Source: CAZXVW01 sp964644025 (lineage in GTDB: Bacteria > Acidobacteriota > Terriglobia > Bryobacterales > Bryobacteraceae). Taken from it: a DNA stretch of 36,368 nucleotides. This document shows positions 1 through 8,353 of this stretch, in pieces. A model generated the notes under the pieces. That model searched no databases, had not been told where the DNA came from, and was given only the letters and a program-made list of their open reading frames with translations. The stretch lies in the NCBI GenBank assembly GCA_964644025.1, contig CAZXVW010000017.1, forward strand, positions 1 through 36,368. Direction: 5' to 3'. The first letter of the stretch is position 1. Each line of letters opens with the position of its first letter. The translations under genes and the position numbers were made by a program.

Positions 1-528
1 CTTCGCATCGCACACGATCCCGCTCCCCGGCGCAACCACCCCGGCCTTCACCAGCGGCCGGATCGCCAGGTTCGCCGCCGTCGGGTAACAGCCCGGATTC
101 GCCACCAGGCGCGCACCCGCGATCCTCTCGCGGTAGAACTCCGGCAACCCGTAAACCGCCTCCGCGAGCAGCGCCGGCTCGCCGTGAGCGGCTCCGTACC
201 AGCGGCGGTAGTTTTCCTCCGTCCGAAGCCGGAACGCCCCGCTCAGATCCACGACCCGTGCCCCGGCCTCTAGCATCGCCGGCGCCAGCTCCAGCGATAC
301 CGCGGCCGGCGTGGCTAGAAACACCACCGCGAGCCGCTCCTGGCGAACTGATGCGGCTCCACAGGGTATCTTCGGCGGGCTTTGCCGACCGCGCGGCCCG
401 GGCGCTTCGGTGATGTCACTGCGGTGTTCCAGCAGGTACGGTTCCACCTCGCGGTGGCGCTCGAGAATCTGAACCAGTTCGGCGCCACTGTACCCGCGAA
501 ACCCGACCACCCCGACGTTCACAGCCAT
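1..528 (-). CDS. argC: N-acetyl-gamma-glutamyl-phosphate reductase, N-terminal part (cut by window edge)
   Basis: This enzyme makes the NADPH-dependent reduction of N-acetylglutamyl phosphate to the semialdehyde, the third step of arginine synthesis in the cytoplasm. Translating the minus strand from the ATG at 528 gives an open frame to the window edge (176 codons). It starts MAVNVGVVGFRGYSGAEL, a Rossmann dinucleotide site with the GYSGAEL motif typical of ArgC. Near the edge lies NPGCYPT, the conserved motif carrying the catalytic cysteine. The C-terminal half is outside the window. An AAGGGGA stretch lies upstream of the ATG but at long spacing, so the exact start is likely rather than certain. 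The 64 bp upstream are AT-rich and probably hold the promoter. Confidence 0.93.
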   Translation of the reverse strand, partial: MAVNVGVVGFRGYSGAELVQILERHREVEPYLLEHRSDITEAPGPRGRQSPPKIPCGAASVRQERLAVVFLATPAAVSLELAPAMLEAGARVVDLSGAFRLRTEENYRRWYGAAHGEPALLAEAVYGLPEFYRERIAGARLVANPGCYPTAANLAIRPLVKAGVVAPGSGIVCDAK

Positions 529-592
529 CTGACTAAATATACGTCCCCTTGAATAAATATAACACAACTGGGGCTGTCGCGGCGGTGCGAAG

Positions 593-1051
593 CTAGCGCT
601 GCTCAGCCAGGGACCGTTCGGCCAGCTCACCCAGGAGCGGCAAACGGTACAGTTGATTCTGGCTCGTTTTGACCAGCATGAAGATCCAGATGCAGAACAG
701 GGCCACTTTCAGGACGCTGGTGATGCCGATCCGTACCGCCTCTCCGGGCATGGCGGAGAAGAACGGCCCGATGGCCCAGTCGACGATCAGCCAGGCAACG
801 AACAGGTACAGCCCCTGGAAGGCATGGAATCGCACCGTCCGCTCGCGCCGGAAGCGTGCCGACGCCAGGACGACGATCGCGGCAAGCCAGCCGACCAGCG
901 GGATGTAGCAGAGCAGGGAAGCGTTGCGGGACGTAATGTTGGAGAAGACTCCGAAAGAGCGGGAAGCGCTCACAGGCTGCTTGCTGCCGCAGCGGGCGCA
1001 GAAAACATCCCGTTCTCTCACCTGTCTCCCACATTGGCTGCAATACGGCAT
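593..1051 (-). CDS. zinc-ribbon membrane protein (DUF4870-like)
   Basis: The 152-residue product starts with a small zinc ribbon: two CxxC pairs at C4/C7 and C18/C21. A short linker and about three hydrophobic segments (roughly residues 44-65, 79-97 and 108-128) follow. This layout matches small bacterial zinc-ribbon plus DUF4870-type membrane proteins, whose function is unknown. The ATG at 1051 has an AGGTAGG ribosome-binding sequence close upstream. The gene lies between argC, on the same strand 64 bp away, and a divergently transcribed secreted hydrolase, so it is probably its own transcription unit. The Cys pairs and membrane segments are directly visible; zinc binding is inferred from the spacing. 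Confidence 0.8.
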   Translation of the reverse strand: MPYCSQCGRQVRERDVFCARCGSKQPVSASRSFGVFSNITSRNASLLCYIPLVGWLAAIVVLASARFRRERTVRFHAFQGLYLFVAWLIVDWAIGPFFSAMPGEAVRIGITSVLKVALFCIWIFMLVKTSQNQLYRLPLLGELAERSLAEQR

Positions 1052-1172
1052 CTTGCCTACCTACACTATCTTGTACGTGTTCGAGAGGACTCTTGTTCGC
1101 TGGCCTCCGGCGGATTGGCGCCGGGCCGTCTCCGATCCCATACTAAATCACCGCTATGCTAGGATTCCAACC

Positions 1173-2192
1173 ATGCGGACTCTGACGGTGCTCCTCCTGG
1201 CTCTGGCTCTCGCCGCCGCGGCGTTCTGCGCCGGAACCCTCGATATTTATTTTATTGATGTGGAAGGCGGCCAGGCGACGCTGATCGTCTCACCGTCCGG
1301 CGAATCGATGCTGGTGGATGCTGGCTGGGCCGGCTTCGGCGGTCGCGACGCGGACCGGATTCTCGCCGCGGCTCGAAGCGCCGGAATCCGGCGGATTGAC
1401 TACATGCTGCTGACGCACTATCACGCCGATCACGTGGGTGGGATTCCGGCGCTGGCCGACAGGATCCCCATCATCCATTTCGTTGATCACGGGCAGAATA
1501 CGGAAACAGGCAACGCCAGGACTGCTTCCCTGGCGGCTGCCTACTACACGGTTCGCGCCAGAGGCGACCACATCATCGTCAAGCCGGGTGACACGATCCC
1601 GATCCGGGGACTGAATGTGAACGTCGTCTCGGCGCGCGGCGCCGTGCTCAAATCCCCGCTGCCCGGCGCCGGCCGGAAGAATCCCCTTTGCGCTTCCACG
1701 CCGCGCAAGGAGCCGGATACGGGCGAGAACGGAAAATCGATCGGTTTCTTGCTCACCTATGGCAAGTTCCGGTTCGTTGACCTGGGCGACCTGACCTGGA
1801 ACATTGAGCTCGGGTTGGTCTGTCCGGTCAACAAACTCGGCCAGGTTGACGTCTACCTGACCAGCCACCATGGAATCCGGCGTTCGGGCTCCCCGGCCCT
1901 GGTGCACGCCCTGAATCCACGGGTGGCCGTCATGAACAACGGCGCCAGGAAGGGCGGCTCGCCCGAGGCGTGGCAAACCGTACGGACTTCCCCGCGGCTG
2001 AAGAGCTTCTGGCAGCTTCATTACACGGTGGCCGCCGGCGAAAAAGCGAACGTGGCCGATACTTACATCGCCAACCTCAGTGAGGATTGCCGGGGGTACG
2101 GAATCAAGCTTTCCGCCCGGCCTGACGGCTCCTTCACCGTGCTGAACCAGCGCAACGGCTACCGCGAATCCTACCCGCCGGCGGACCGGTGA
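1173..2192 (+). CDS. secreted metallo-beta-lactamase-fold hydrolase, ComEC C-domain-like
   Basis: The 339-residue protein has an N-terminal signal peptide (hydrophobic residues about 4-20, with a possible cleavage near AFCA). An MBL-fold domain of the type found at the C terminus of ComEC/Rec2 follows. The zinc motif HxHxDH is intact (H82, H84, D86, H87). Later hallmarks include LVDAGW near residue 50, the DLGDL strand and the TSHHG motif. The ComEC domain is a putative nuclease, and stand-alone secreted copies are common, but their substrates are mostly unknown. The ATG at 1173 is preferred because it places the signal peptide at the N terminus; the frame stays open back to 924 but that part looks non-coding and overlaps the divergent gene. 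There is no competence gene nearby. Confidence 0.85.
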   Translation: MRTLTVLLLALALAAAAFCAGTLDIYFIDVEGGQATLIVSPSGESMLVDAGWAGFGGRDADRILAAARSAGIRRIDYMLLTHYHADHVGGIPALADRIPIIHFVDHGQNTETGNARTASLAAAYYTVRARGDHIIVKPGDTIPIRGLNVNVVSARGAVLKSPLPGAGRKNPLCASTPRKEPDTGENGKSIGFLLTYGKFRFVDLGDLTWNIELGLVCPVNKLGQVDVYLTSHHGIRRSGSPALVHALNPRVAVMNNGARKGGSPEAWQTVRTSPRLKSFWQLHYTVAAGEKANVADTYIANLSEDCRGYGIKLSARPDGSFTVLNQRNGYRESYPPADR

Positions 2193-2206
2193 GCCGGCCC
2201 GTGTAG

Positions 2207-2212
2207 TATAAT
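2207..2212 (+). promoter_or_regulatory. putative -10 element upstream of the polysaccharide exporter
   Basis: A perfect TATAAT lies 22 bp before the ATG at 2235. No good -35 hexamer is found 16-18 bp upstream (GACCGG at 17 bp). It is a plausible promoter for the exporter genes, supported by the -10 match and position only. Confidence 0.35.
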
Positions 2213-2234
2213 GTATTTCCCTCACTTGACCTGA

Positions 2235-2999
2235 ATGTACGGCCATAACGTCGGTTTCCTGCTGAAAAATCTCGTTCTCCGGGACTTCAAGATCCGCTAC
2301 CGGAACATGTCGCTGGGCATCTTCTGGTCCCTGCTGAATCCCCTGGTGATGATGGGCGTGATCACCTTCATCTTTACCCGGATCTTCCCCAGCGGCTCCA
2401 TCAAGAGCTTCCACCTGTTCGTGCTGGCCGGCCTGGTCGTGTTCAACTTCTTCTCCCTGGCGTGGAGCAGCGCCACCGTCTCCATCTACAGCAACACCGG
2501 CTTCGTCAAACGGGTGCCGATGCCCCGCGAGCTGCTGCCGATCTCCACCGTGCTGGCCAACGCGTTACATTTCTTGATCCAGATCGGCTTGCTGATCATC
2601 ATCACGCTGGCTTCCGGCTACGGCGTCAACAAGTACTGGCTCCTGCTGCCGGTGATCTTCGGGCTGGAGGTGGTCTTTGTCTGCGGTCTCAGTCTGTTTA
2701 CGTCCGCCCTGGATGTTTATTTTCGCGATGTTCGTTACGTGGTGGAATCATCCAATACCGTCTTGTTCTGGCTGGTGCCCATTTTCTATACCTTTGCCAT
2801 GGTCCCGCAGCAGTACCGGGCCGTCTACCAGTACAACCCGCTGGCTGCCGTGGTGCTGGCATGCCGGGCAGTGATGATGCACAACCAGATGCCCCCGACC
2901 CCGTTGCTGATCAAGCTGCCGCTGGTCTCGTTCGGTTTCCTGGTGGCAGGCTTCCTGGTTTTCCGCCGGTTGAAGCGCAACTTTGCCGACTACCTGTAA
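2235..2999 (+). CDS. polysaccharide ABC exporter, permease subunit (Wzm/TagG type)
   Basis: This is the membrane half of an ABC exporter that moves completed polysaccharide (O-antigen, capsule or teichoic-acid-like chains) across the inner membrane. The 254-residue protein has about six hydrophobic segments. It shows family signatures of the ABC-2 polysaccharide permeases: an N-terminal amphipathic stretch with DFKIRYRN, then SLLNPLVMM, then FRDVRYV before the last segments, and a short basic C terminus. Length is normal for the family. The next gene, 4 bp downstream, encodes the matching ATPase, so they form a complex. Both lie apart from the glycosyltransferase genes seen at the right edge. 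The cargo cannot be read from the sequence. Confidence 0.9.
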   Translation: MYGHNVGFLLKNLVLRDFKIRYRNMSLGIFWSLLNPLVMMGVITFIFTRIFPSGSIKSFHLFVLAGLVVFNFFSLAWSSATVSIYSNTGFVKRVPMPRELLPISTVLANALHFLIQIGLLIIITLASGYGVNKYWLLLPVIFGLEVVFVCGLSLFTSALDVYFRDVRYVVESSNTVLFWLVPIFYTFAMVPQQYRAVYQYNPLAAVVLACRAVMMHNQMPPTPLLIKLPLVSFGFLVAGFLVFRRLKRNFADYL

Positions 3000-3003
3000 T
3001 CGC

Positions 3004-3756
3004 ATGGCACACGTCCGGTTTGACAACGTCTCGAAGATTTACACGCGCCAGTCGCGGCAGTTCTTCTACCGGTTCTTCCTGGAAGCGATGGGCAAGAACC
3101 GCCGGGAGGCAATCTACGCGCTTCGCGATGTCAGCTTCGATCTCCGCGACGGAGACTCGCTCGGCATCGTGGGCCACAACGGCGCCGGCAAGAGTACACT
3201 GCTGAGCCTGGTGGCCGGCTTGACGGTCCCCGAGAAGGGATCCGTCAGCGTCGACGGCCGCGTCATGGCGATGCTCGAGCTTGGTTCTGGATTTCATTAC
3301 GATCTCACCGGCGTGGAAAACCTCTGGATGAACGCGGCCCTGTGCGGCATGACCAAACGGGAAACTGCGGCCGCGTTTGACCAGATCCTGGAGTTCTCCG
3401 AACTCGGCGAGTTTATCCGGGAGCCGCTGCGCACTTATTCGCAAGGAATGGTTCTCCGCCTGGCGTTTTCCGTGGCCGTGCACGCCAACCCGGACATCCT
3501 CTTGCTGGATGAGATCCTCGCTGTCGGCGACAAGGATTTTCAGAAGAAGTGCCTGAACCGGATCTTCGACATGAAACGGCAGGGGAAGATCCTGCTGTGC
3601 GTCTCCCATGTCCCGGGCATTCTGAGGCAGCTCTGCGAGCAAGCCTTGTGGATCGAAGCCGGACGAGTCGTCATGCAAGGGCCGGCTGGTGAGATCTTCG
3701 ATGCCTACATGGCCCGGACGCTCCGGGCGAGCCCGGCCGAAGCCGGAGGCTCTTAG
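3004..3756 (+). CDS. polysaccharide ABC exporter, ATP-binding subunit (Wzt/TagH type)
   Basis: This ATPase powers the permease encoded just upstream. In 250 residues it carries Walker A GHNGAGKST (residues 57-65), the Wzt-type signature YSQGMVLRLAF in place of the usual LSGGQ, Walker B ILLLDEILAVGD and the switch histidine in CVSHV. The insert of about 20 residues before the Walker A region and the YS.GM signature separate polysaccharide exporters from general ABC importers. There is no extra C-terminal carbohydrate-binding domain, unlike O9a-type Wzt, so the chain-end recognition seen there is not expected. The ATG at 3004 is chosen over an upstream in-frame codon at 2983 because it starts directly before the conserved HVRFDNVSK strand and does not overlap the permease. 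Confidence 0.92.
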   Translation: MAHVRFDNVSKIYTRQSRQFFYRFFLEAMGKNRREAIYALRDVSFDLRDGDSLGIVGHNGAGKSTLLSLVAGLTVPEKGSVSVDGRVMAMLELGSGFHYDLTGVENLWMNAALCGMTKRETAAAFDQILEFSELGEFIREPLRTYSQGMVLRLAFSVAVHANPDILLLDEILAVGDKDFQKKCLNRIFDMKRQGKILLCVSHVPGILRQLCEQALWIEAGRVVMQGPAGEIFDAYMARTLRASPAEAGGS

Positions 3757-3789
3757 TCCTTTCAGGTATCCTGGAAAACAGCGGCCAGT

Positions 3790-5037
3790 ATGAATTCCAT
3801 GCCACAATCAATGCCGTTCCGCCAAGTAGTGGAGTCTGAAGGTCACCTGATTGACTCCCACATCATGGAACAGATCTTCGACACCGTTATTGCCTTCGAC
3901 GGTCGCTTCGAGGTGGAGACCTTCCATATTGGGAGGACCAACGGCGACCCGTCCCGGCTCCGCCTCAAAGTGGAAGCGCCCACCGAGGAGCGGATGGAGC
4001 AAATGCTCGCCCACTTGCTGGAACTCGGCTGCTCGCCAGGGGAAGGTGGCGACGCCGAGCTGGCGCTGGCCGGGCGTGACCGCTGTGCTCCCAGGGGTTT
4101 CTATTCCACCACCAATCACCGCACGATGATCCGGCTCCAGGGGCGCTGGATCGAGGTGGCCAACCAGCGTATGGATGCCCTGATTGTAGTGAACGGCCAG
4201 CGCGCCGAGTGCCGCCGCCTCCGCGACCTCCGGGCCGGCGAGGCCGTCGTGGTGGGCATGAAGGGGATTCGGGTGATCCCGGAATCCAAGGAACGCGACC
4301 GGTTGCACTTTGCCTTCATGAGCAACGGCATCTCCTCCGAGCGCCAGGTGGAAACGGCGGTTCGGGAGACCGCCGAGCTGCTGCGCCGCACGCTCGAGCA
4401 AGGCAAAAAGGTGATTATCGTCGCCGGCCCGGTCGTCATCCACACCGGCGGCGGCCCGGCGCTGGCGCAACTGGTCCGGAACGGCTGCGTCCAGGCTCTC
4501 CTCACCGGCAACGCCCTGGGCGTGCACGACGTCGAGGCCAGCCTTTACGGCACCTCCCTGGGCGTCCGGCTCAGCGACGGCCGCCAGGAAGAGCACGGCC
4601 ACCGCAACCACATGAGGGCGATCAACGCGATCTACCACGCCGGTGGGATCCGCCAGGCCGTCGAACAAGGGCGGCTCACCAGCGGCGTTCTGTACGAGTG
4701 CGTCAGAGCCGGCGTGCCCTTCGTCCTGGCGGGCAGCCTGCGCGATGACGGCCCCCTGCCCGACACCATCACCGATATGAACCAGGCGCAGGACGCTTAC
4801 GCCCAGCAGCTTCGCGGCGCCGGCCTCGTGCTGTGCCTTGGCTCCATGCTGCATTCCATCGCCACTGGCAACATGTTGCCGAGCTGGGTGAAAGTCGTTT
4901 GCGTGGACATCAATCCGGCGGTGGTTACCAAGGTCAGCGACCGGGGCACCGGTCAGGCGATCGGTGTAGTCACCGACGTCGGCCTGTTCCTCGGGGAACT
5001 GGCCAGGGTGCTCGCCTCCACCCCGAGGCCCGCGTGA
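3790..5037 (+). CDS. TIGR00300-family protein, ornithine cyclodeaminase-like (LOR/SDH region)
   Basis: The 415-residue protein matches the family defined by the lysine-oxoglutarate reductase/saccharopine dehydrogenase conserved region. Members include archaeal ornithine cyclodeaminases and the C-terminal part of the cyanobacterial arginine-catabolic enzyme AgrE/ArgZ, which turns ornithine into proline and ammonia. Visible family features are the N-terminal EGHLIDS region, GFYSTTNH near residue 100, VAGPVVIHTGGGPAL around 215-230 and the Gly-rich stretch GNALGVHDVEASLYGTSLG. The C-terminal part resembles a dinucleotide-binding fold (VLCLGSMLHSIATGNMLP and VVCVDINP). The stop overlaps the start of queF by 4 nt (ATGA at 5037). 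Proline formation from ornithine is an inference from homologs; substrate and cofactor are not provable here. Confidence 0.75.
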   Translation: MNSMPQSMPFRQVVESEGHLIDSHIMEQIFDTVIAFDGRFEVETFHIGRTNGDPSRLRLKVEAPTEERMEQMLAHLLELGCSPGEGGDAELALAGRDRCAPRGFYSTTNHRTMIRLQGRWIEVANQRMDALIVVNGQRAECRRLRDLRAGEAVVVGMKGIRVIPESKERDRLHFAFMSNGISSERQVETAVRETAELLRRTLEQGKKVIIVAGPVVIHTGGGPALAQLVRNGCVQALLTGNALGVHDVEASLYGTSLGVRLSDGRQEEHGHRNHMRAINAIYHAGGIRQAVEQGRLTSGVLYECVRAGVPFVLAGSLRDDGPLPDTITDMNQAQDAYAQQLRGAGLVLCLGSMLHSIATGNMLPSWVKVVCVDINPAVVTKVSDRGTGQAIGVVTDVGLFLGELARVLASTPRPA

Positions 5038-5435
5038 TGAAACGCCAGTACACCGACGAACATGCTCGCGCCGGCATCGATGCCAGGCTGCCGGAGATCG
5101 AGACCTTCCCGAATCAGTTCCCTGGCTACACCATCGAGATCTCAATGCCGGAGTTCACCTCCGTGTGCCCCCGCACCGGCCTGCCGGATTACGGTACCAT
5201 CACTCTCGAATACGTTCCCGACAAACTTTGCCTGGAACTGAAAAGCCTGAAAATGTACCTGCTCGCTTACCGGGACCTCGGCATCTTTCAGGAAAACGCG
5301 GTGAACCGCTTCTTGCGCGATGTCGTGGCCGCGGCCAAGCCGCTTTCGGCCACCGTGACCGGCGAGTTCCGCCCGCGCGGCGGGATGCACACCAAGATCA
5401 CGGCAACCTGGAGCAAGAAACGTGGCCGGCGCTGA
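5037..5435 (+). CDS. queF: NADPH-dependent 7-cyano-7-deazaguanine reductase
   Basis: QueF reduces preQ0 to preQ1 in the pathway to queuosine, the modified base at tRNA position 34. The product has 132 residues, matching the short single-domain (YkvM-type) form rather than the two-domain E. coli form. The thioimide-forming catalytic cysteine is C44 in TSVCPRTG, with the proton-donor aspartate at D51. The NADPH-binding motif reads ELKSLKMY at residues 67-74. The ATG overlaps the stop of the preceding gene, so translation is probably coupled. No other queuosine gene is in the window, so precursor supply must be encoded elsewhere. The end overlaps the next gene by 14 nt. Confidence 0.93.
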   Translation: MKRQYTDEHARAGIDARLPEIETFPNQFPGYTIEISMPEFTSVCPRTGLPDYGTITLEYVPDKLCLELKSLKMYLLAYRDLGIFQENAVNRFLRDVVAAAKPLSATVTGEFRPRGGMHTKITATWSKKRGRR

Positions 5436-6891
5436 CGACGGCACCGATCTGAAGGCGGAAGAGCTGGCGGAGACGATCCGCCGGATCCGCGAACGCGTTC
5501 GCGCGCGGCACCCCGAAGGCGCCGCGGGCTCGGCCGGAGTAACCCTGCCCGACCTGCTTCCCCTGGTCCACGCCCGTGATGCCGCCGAGGCCAAGGTGGC
5601 CGCCATCGGCACGGTGAATCCGCGCCCGCCAGGGCTCGCCAACCGGTTGATCCAGTCGGTGAAGCGCCTGGTGGCGCGCGCGCTGGACTGGCACGTTCGC
5701 GAGCAGGTCGAGTTCAACCGCGCGGCCATCCAGTGCATCAACGCCGCTCTGGAGTCTCTGAACGAAACGAATCGGGCGCTGGCGCAACTGGCGGGCCTGC
5801 ACGACAGCCTCCGCCAGACCGCCGATGAGTCGCTCCGGAAGCTGGCCCATACTGCCCAGGAGGCGCTCCAGGGCCCCCTGCGGGAGCAGGTCGAGCAGCT
5901 CAACGACATCCGTACCCACTGGGCCGAGTGGCGCCAGGGATGGGAGGAGAAGCTCGCCGCCAACGAAATCCAGTTCCTGCGTAGCGCGGCGGACCTCCAA
6001 TCGGCGTTTCAGTTGCGCGTCTCCCAGATGGAAAGCAACTTCCGGGACCTGGTGCGCTCCCAGCATGACGATTTCACCACCGCGCTCGAAAAGTCAGGAC
6101 TCGAGATTCAGAAGCGCTTGTGGGCCGACCTGGAGCAAATACGGCAGGAGTATGAACGGCTGATTCATAACGAAGTTCGCGTACTGCGTCAGCGGGCCGC
6201 CGCCCGCGCCGCGGAGGCCGAACCCCCGCCTCCCCCTCCCGCCCCGGCCAGCACTGTCCCGATGGACTACCTCCGCTTCGTGGATCGTTTCCGCGGCTCG
6301 GAGGATTATGTTCGCCGCAACCAGCAGTTCTACGTGGAAAAGTTCCGCGGTTGTGAACCGGTGCTGGACCTCGGCTGCGGCCGGGGAGAGTTTCTCGAGC
6401 TGATGAAGGATGCCGGCTTCACCGCCCGCGGCATCGATAGCAGCGAGGAATTTGTCGCCATTTGCCGGCGGAAACAACTGGATGCCGAGCAAGCCGACCT
6501 GTTCGAGTACCTGGACTCGGTGCCCGATGCTTCCCTCGGTGGCATTTTCTGCGCCCAGCTCGTCGAGCACCTCCCGCCGGATCGAGTCCCGGAACTCGTC
6601 CGGCTGGCCGGCGCGAAGCTCGTCCGCGGCGGCCGCCTGGCCATCGAAACGCCGAACCCGGAGTGCCTGGCGATCTTCGCCTCCCATTTCTACCTCGATC
6701 CAACCCACACCCGCCCCGTGCCGGCCTCGCTGATGGTTTTCTACCTCGAGGAAGCCGGTTTTGGCGCCATCGAGGTGCGTCAGCTCTCGCCGGCGGCGGA
6801 CTCGATGCCCTCGCTGGCCGCCTTGCCCGAGGAATTTCGCAAAGCTTTCTTTGGAGGTCTGGACTACGCGATTCTGGCGAAACGGCTCTGA
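5422..6891 (+). CDS. SAM-dependent methyltransferase with long N-terminal coiled coil
   Basis: The 489-residue protein has two parts. Residues 1 to about 265 are charged and helix-rich with heptad-like runs and long stretches without proline, consistent with coiled coil. A proline-rich linker (a run of six prolines near residue 270) leads to a class I methyltransferase domain with the SAM-binding motif VLDLGCGRGEF at 314-324, the acidic end of strand 2 (GIDSS) and IETPNPE near 413. Such coiled-coil methyltransferases are common in O-antigen and glycan clusters, where some cap or modify the sugar chain. The exporter genes upstream fit that role. The start is GTG at 5422 inside the queF end; no competing ATG keeps the conserved N terminus. 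The substrate is unknown. Confidence 0.82.
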   Translation: MAGADDGTDLKAEELAETIRRIRERVRARHPEGAAGSAGVTLPDLLPLVHARDAAEAKVAAIGTVNPRPPGLANRLIQSVKRLVARALDWHVREQVEFNRAAIQCINAALESLNETNRALAQLAGLHDSLRQTADESLRKLAHTAQEALQGPLREQVEQLNDIRTHWAEWRQGWEEKLAANEIQFLRSAADLQSAFQLRVSQMESNFRDLVRSQHDDFTTALEKSGLEIQKRLWADLEQIRQEYERLIHNEVRVLRQRAAARAAEAEPPPPPPAPASTVPMDYLRFVDRFRGSEDYVRRNQQFYVEKFRGCEPVLDLGCGRGEFLELMKDAGFTARGIDSSEEFVAICRRKQLDAEQADLFEYLDSVPDASLGGIFCAQLVEHLPPDRVPELVRLAGAKLVRGGRLAIETPNPECLAIFASHFYLDPTHTRPVPASLMVFYLEEAGFGAIEVRQLSPAADSMPSLAALPEEFRKAFFGGLDYAILAKRL

Positions 6892-6901
6892 CATCGCCCG
6901 C

Positions 6902-6928
6902 GCCCGGCAGGCGTCCGGCTGCCCGGGC
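6902..6928. terminator. GC-rich hairpin between methyltransferase and ktrB
   Basis: GCCCGGCAG (6902-6910) pairs with CTGCCCGGGC (6919-6928) with one bulged base and an 8-nt loop. It lies 10 nt after the methyltransferase stop. There is no T-tract, so it may be a weak terminator, a processing or stability element, or chance in GC-rich DNA. Confidence 0.3.
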
Positions 6929-6957
6929 GAAACCGGCTTTGACGGAGGAAACCGGCG

Positions 6958-8307
6958 GTGAGAGCAACCGGTCCCGGCCCTCTCCGCCTCCTGCTGTCCA
7001 GCTTTCTGGCCTTGATCGCCACCGGCACGGCGCTGCTGATGCTGCCGGCCGCCACCCCTCCCGACCGGCCCATCCGCTTCATCGACGCCTTGTTCACCGC
7101 CACCAGCGCTACCTGCGTCACCGGCCTGATCGTGCGGGATACCGGGAGCGGCTTCACCCTGTTCGGACAGGTCGTCATCCTGGTGCTCATCCAGCTCGGC
7201 GGTATCGGCATCATGACCTTCTCGCTGCTGGTGTTCTCCCTGCTCGGAGGCCGGTTCTCGCTGGTTTCCCGCTCCATCGTCATGCAAACGCTGGCCGGCG
7301 TCGGCTACTGGGAGGACTTGTGGCCCTTGTTGCGTATGGTGATCCGTTTCACCTTGGCCAGCGAACTCATCGGCGCCATGCTGCTTTTCGCTCGCTGGCA
7401 AGCAGAGATGGGGACGCCCGGGGCAGCCTACGCCGCCGTCTTCCATGCCATCTCCGCCTTCTGCAACGCCGGCTTCTCGCTCTGGCCGACGAGCCTGATG
7501 GCCTGGGGCGGCGACGCCTTCATCGTCATCGTGATGGGCTTGCTCATCGTGCTGGGCGGCTTGGGGTTCCTCACCATCCACGACATTCGCTCGGCCCGCT
7601 CCGAGCGGCGGGCGATCTCGCTCCACACCAGGCTCGCTCTGTCGGTCACCGGCATCCTCATTGTCGCCGGCACTGTCCTGTTCTGGATCCTGGAGCGGCA
7701 TGATAGCCTGGCCGGACTCTCCGGCAAGCAGCGTCTGCTGGCGAGTTTGTTCCAGAGCATCACGTGCCGAACCGCTGGCTTCAATACCGTGGATATCGGA
7801 TCCCTGGCGCCCGCCACCCTGTTCCTGCTCATGTTGCTGATGTTCATCGGCGGCTCACCGGGTTCCTGCGCCGGGGGCGTGAAGACCACCACCTTCGGCG
7901 TGCTCGCCTTGAGCGCTTGGAACCGGCTTCGCAGGCGAACCCACGTCAACGCGTTTCGCCGGACGGTGAGCAAGGCCACTCTGGCCAACGCGCTGAGCAT
8001 CACGCTCGGCGGCCTGTTCACGGTTTTCACGGGCTTGTTCCTCCTGCTGATCCTGGAATCTCCCCACGCCGCCGTCGTGGACCGGCACGGCGTCTTCGTC
8101 GGCTACTTTTTCGAAGCCGTTTCGGCGATGGGAACGGTGGGGCTGTCCACCGGCGTCACCCCCATGCTTGCTCCCGCCTCCCGCGTGCTGATTACGGCCT
8201 TGATGTTCATCGGCCGGCTCGGCCCGCTCACCGTGGCCGCGGCGCTGGCCGGCGAAACCCCCTTGAATGATTGGCAGTACCCGGAGGAAGATGTGATGGT
8301 GGGCTAG
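6958..8307 (+). CDS. ktrB: potassium uptake channel subunit (KtrB/TrkH family)
   Basis: This inner-membrane subunit forms the K+ path of a Ktr/Trk uptake system. The 449-residue protein carries the four pore-loop repeats of the superfamily: TSATCVTGL, SAFCNAGF, SITCRTAGFNT and SAMGTVGLSTG. Each contains the selectivity-filter glycine, flanked by paired hydrophobic helices. Length and the absence of the extra N-terminal helices of large TrkH proteins favour KtrB. The regulatory partner follows 63 bp downstream. The GTG at 6958 is chosen because GGAGG (6944-6948) lies 9 nt upstream and the first hydrophobic helix begins soon after. Activity is expected to depend on nucleotide binding by the KtrA ring. 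Confidence 0.93.
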   Translation: MRATGPGPLRLLLSSFLALIATGTALLMLPAATPPDRPIRFIDALFTATSATCVTGLIVRDTGSGFTLFGQVVILVLIQLGGIGIMTFSLLVFSLLGGRFSLVSRSIVMQTLAGVGYWEDLWPLLRMVIRFTLASELIGAMLLFARWQAEMGTPGAAYAAVFHAISAFCNAGFSLWPTSLMAWGGDAFIVIVMGLLIVLGGLGFLTIHDIRSARSERRAISLHTRLALSVTGILIVAGTVLFWILERHDSLAGLSGKQRLLASLFQSITCRTAGFNTVDIGSLAPATLFLLMLLMFIGGSPGSCAGGVKTTTFGVLALSAWNRLRRRTHVNAFRRTVSKATLANALSITLGGLFTVFTGLFLLLILESPHAAVVDRHGVFVGYFFEAVSAMGTVGLSTGVTPMLAPASRVLITALMFIGRLGPLTVAAALAGETPLNDWQYPEEDVMVG

Positions 8308-8353
8308 CGCCTCTTCACGCCGCCCGCCCGGTCCCCCGGCCGGCGTAAGGCGC
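8307..8353 (+). promoter_or_regulatory. two-tier hairpin between ktrB and ktrA
   Basis: An outer stem GCGCCT (8307-8312) / AGGCGC (8348-8353) encloses an inner stem ACGCCG (8317-8322) / CGGCGT (8341-8346). The arms are perfect and the element fills most of the 63-bp gap. It begins at the last base of the ktrB stop codon and is followed directly by TACAAT (8354-8359), which could be a -10 element for ktrA. There is no T-tract. A role in setting unequal subunit levels is inference. Confidence 0.35.

Noticed and set aside
3808..5145. 445-codon minus-strand open frame
   Set aside because: Opposite the TIGR00300 gene; no recognisable domain.
6094..7701. 535-codon minus-strand open frame
   Set aside because: Opposite the methyltransferase domain and ktrB pore repeats; no motif of its own.
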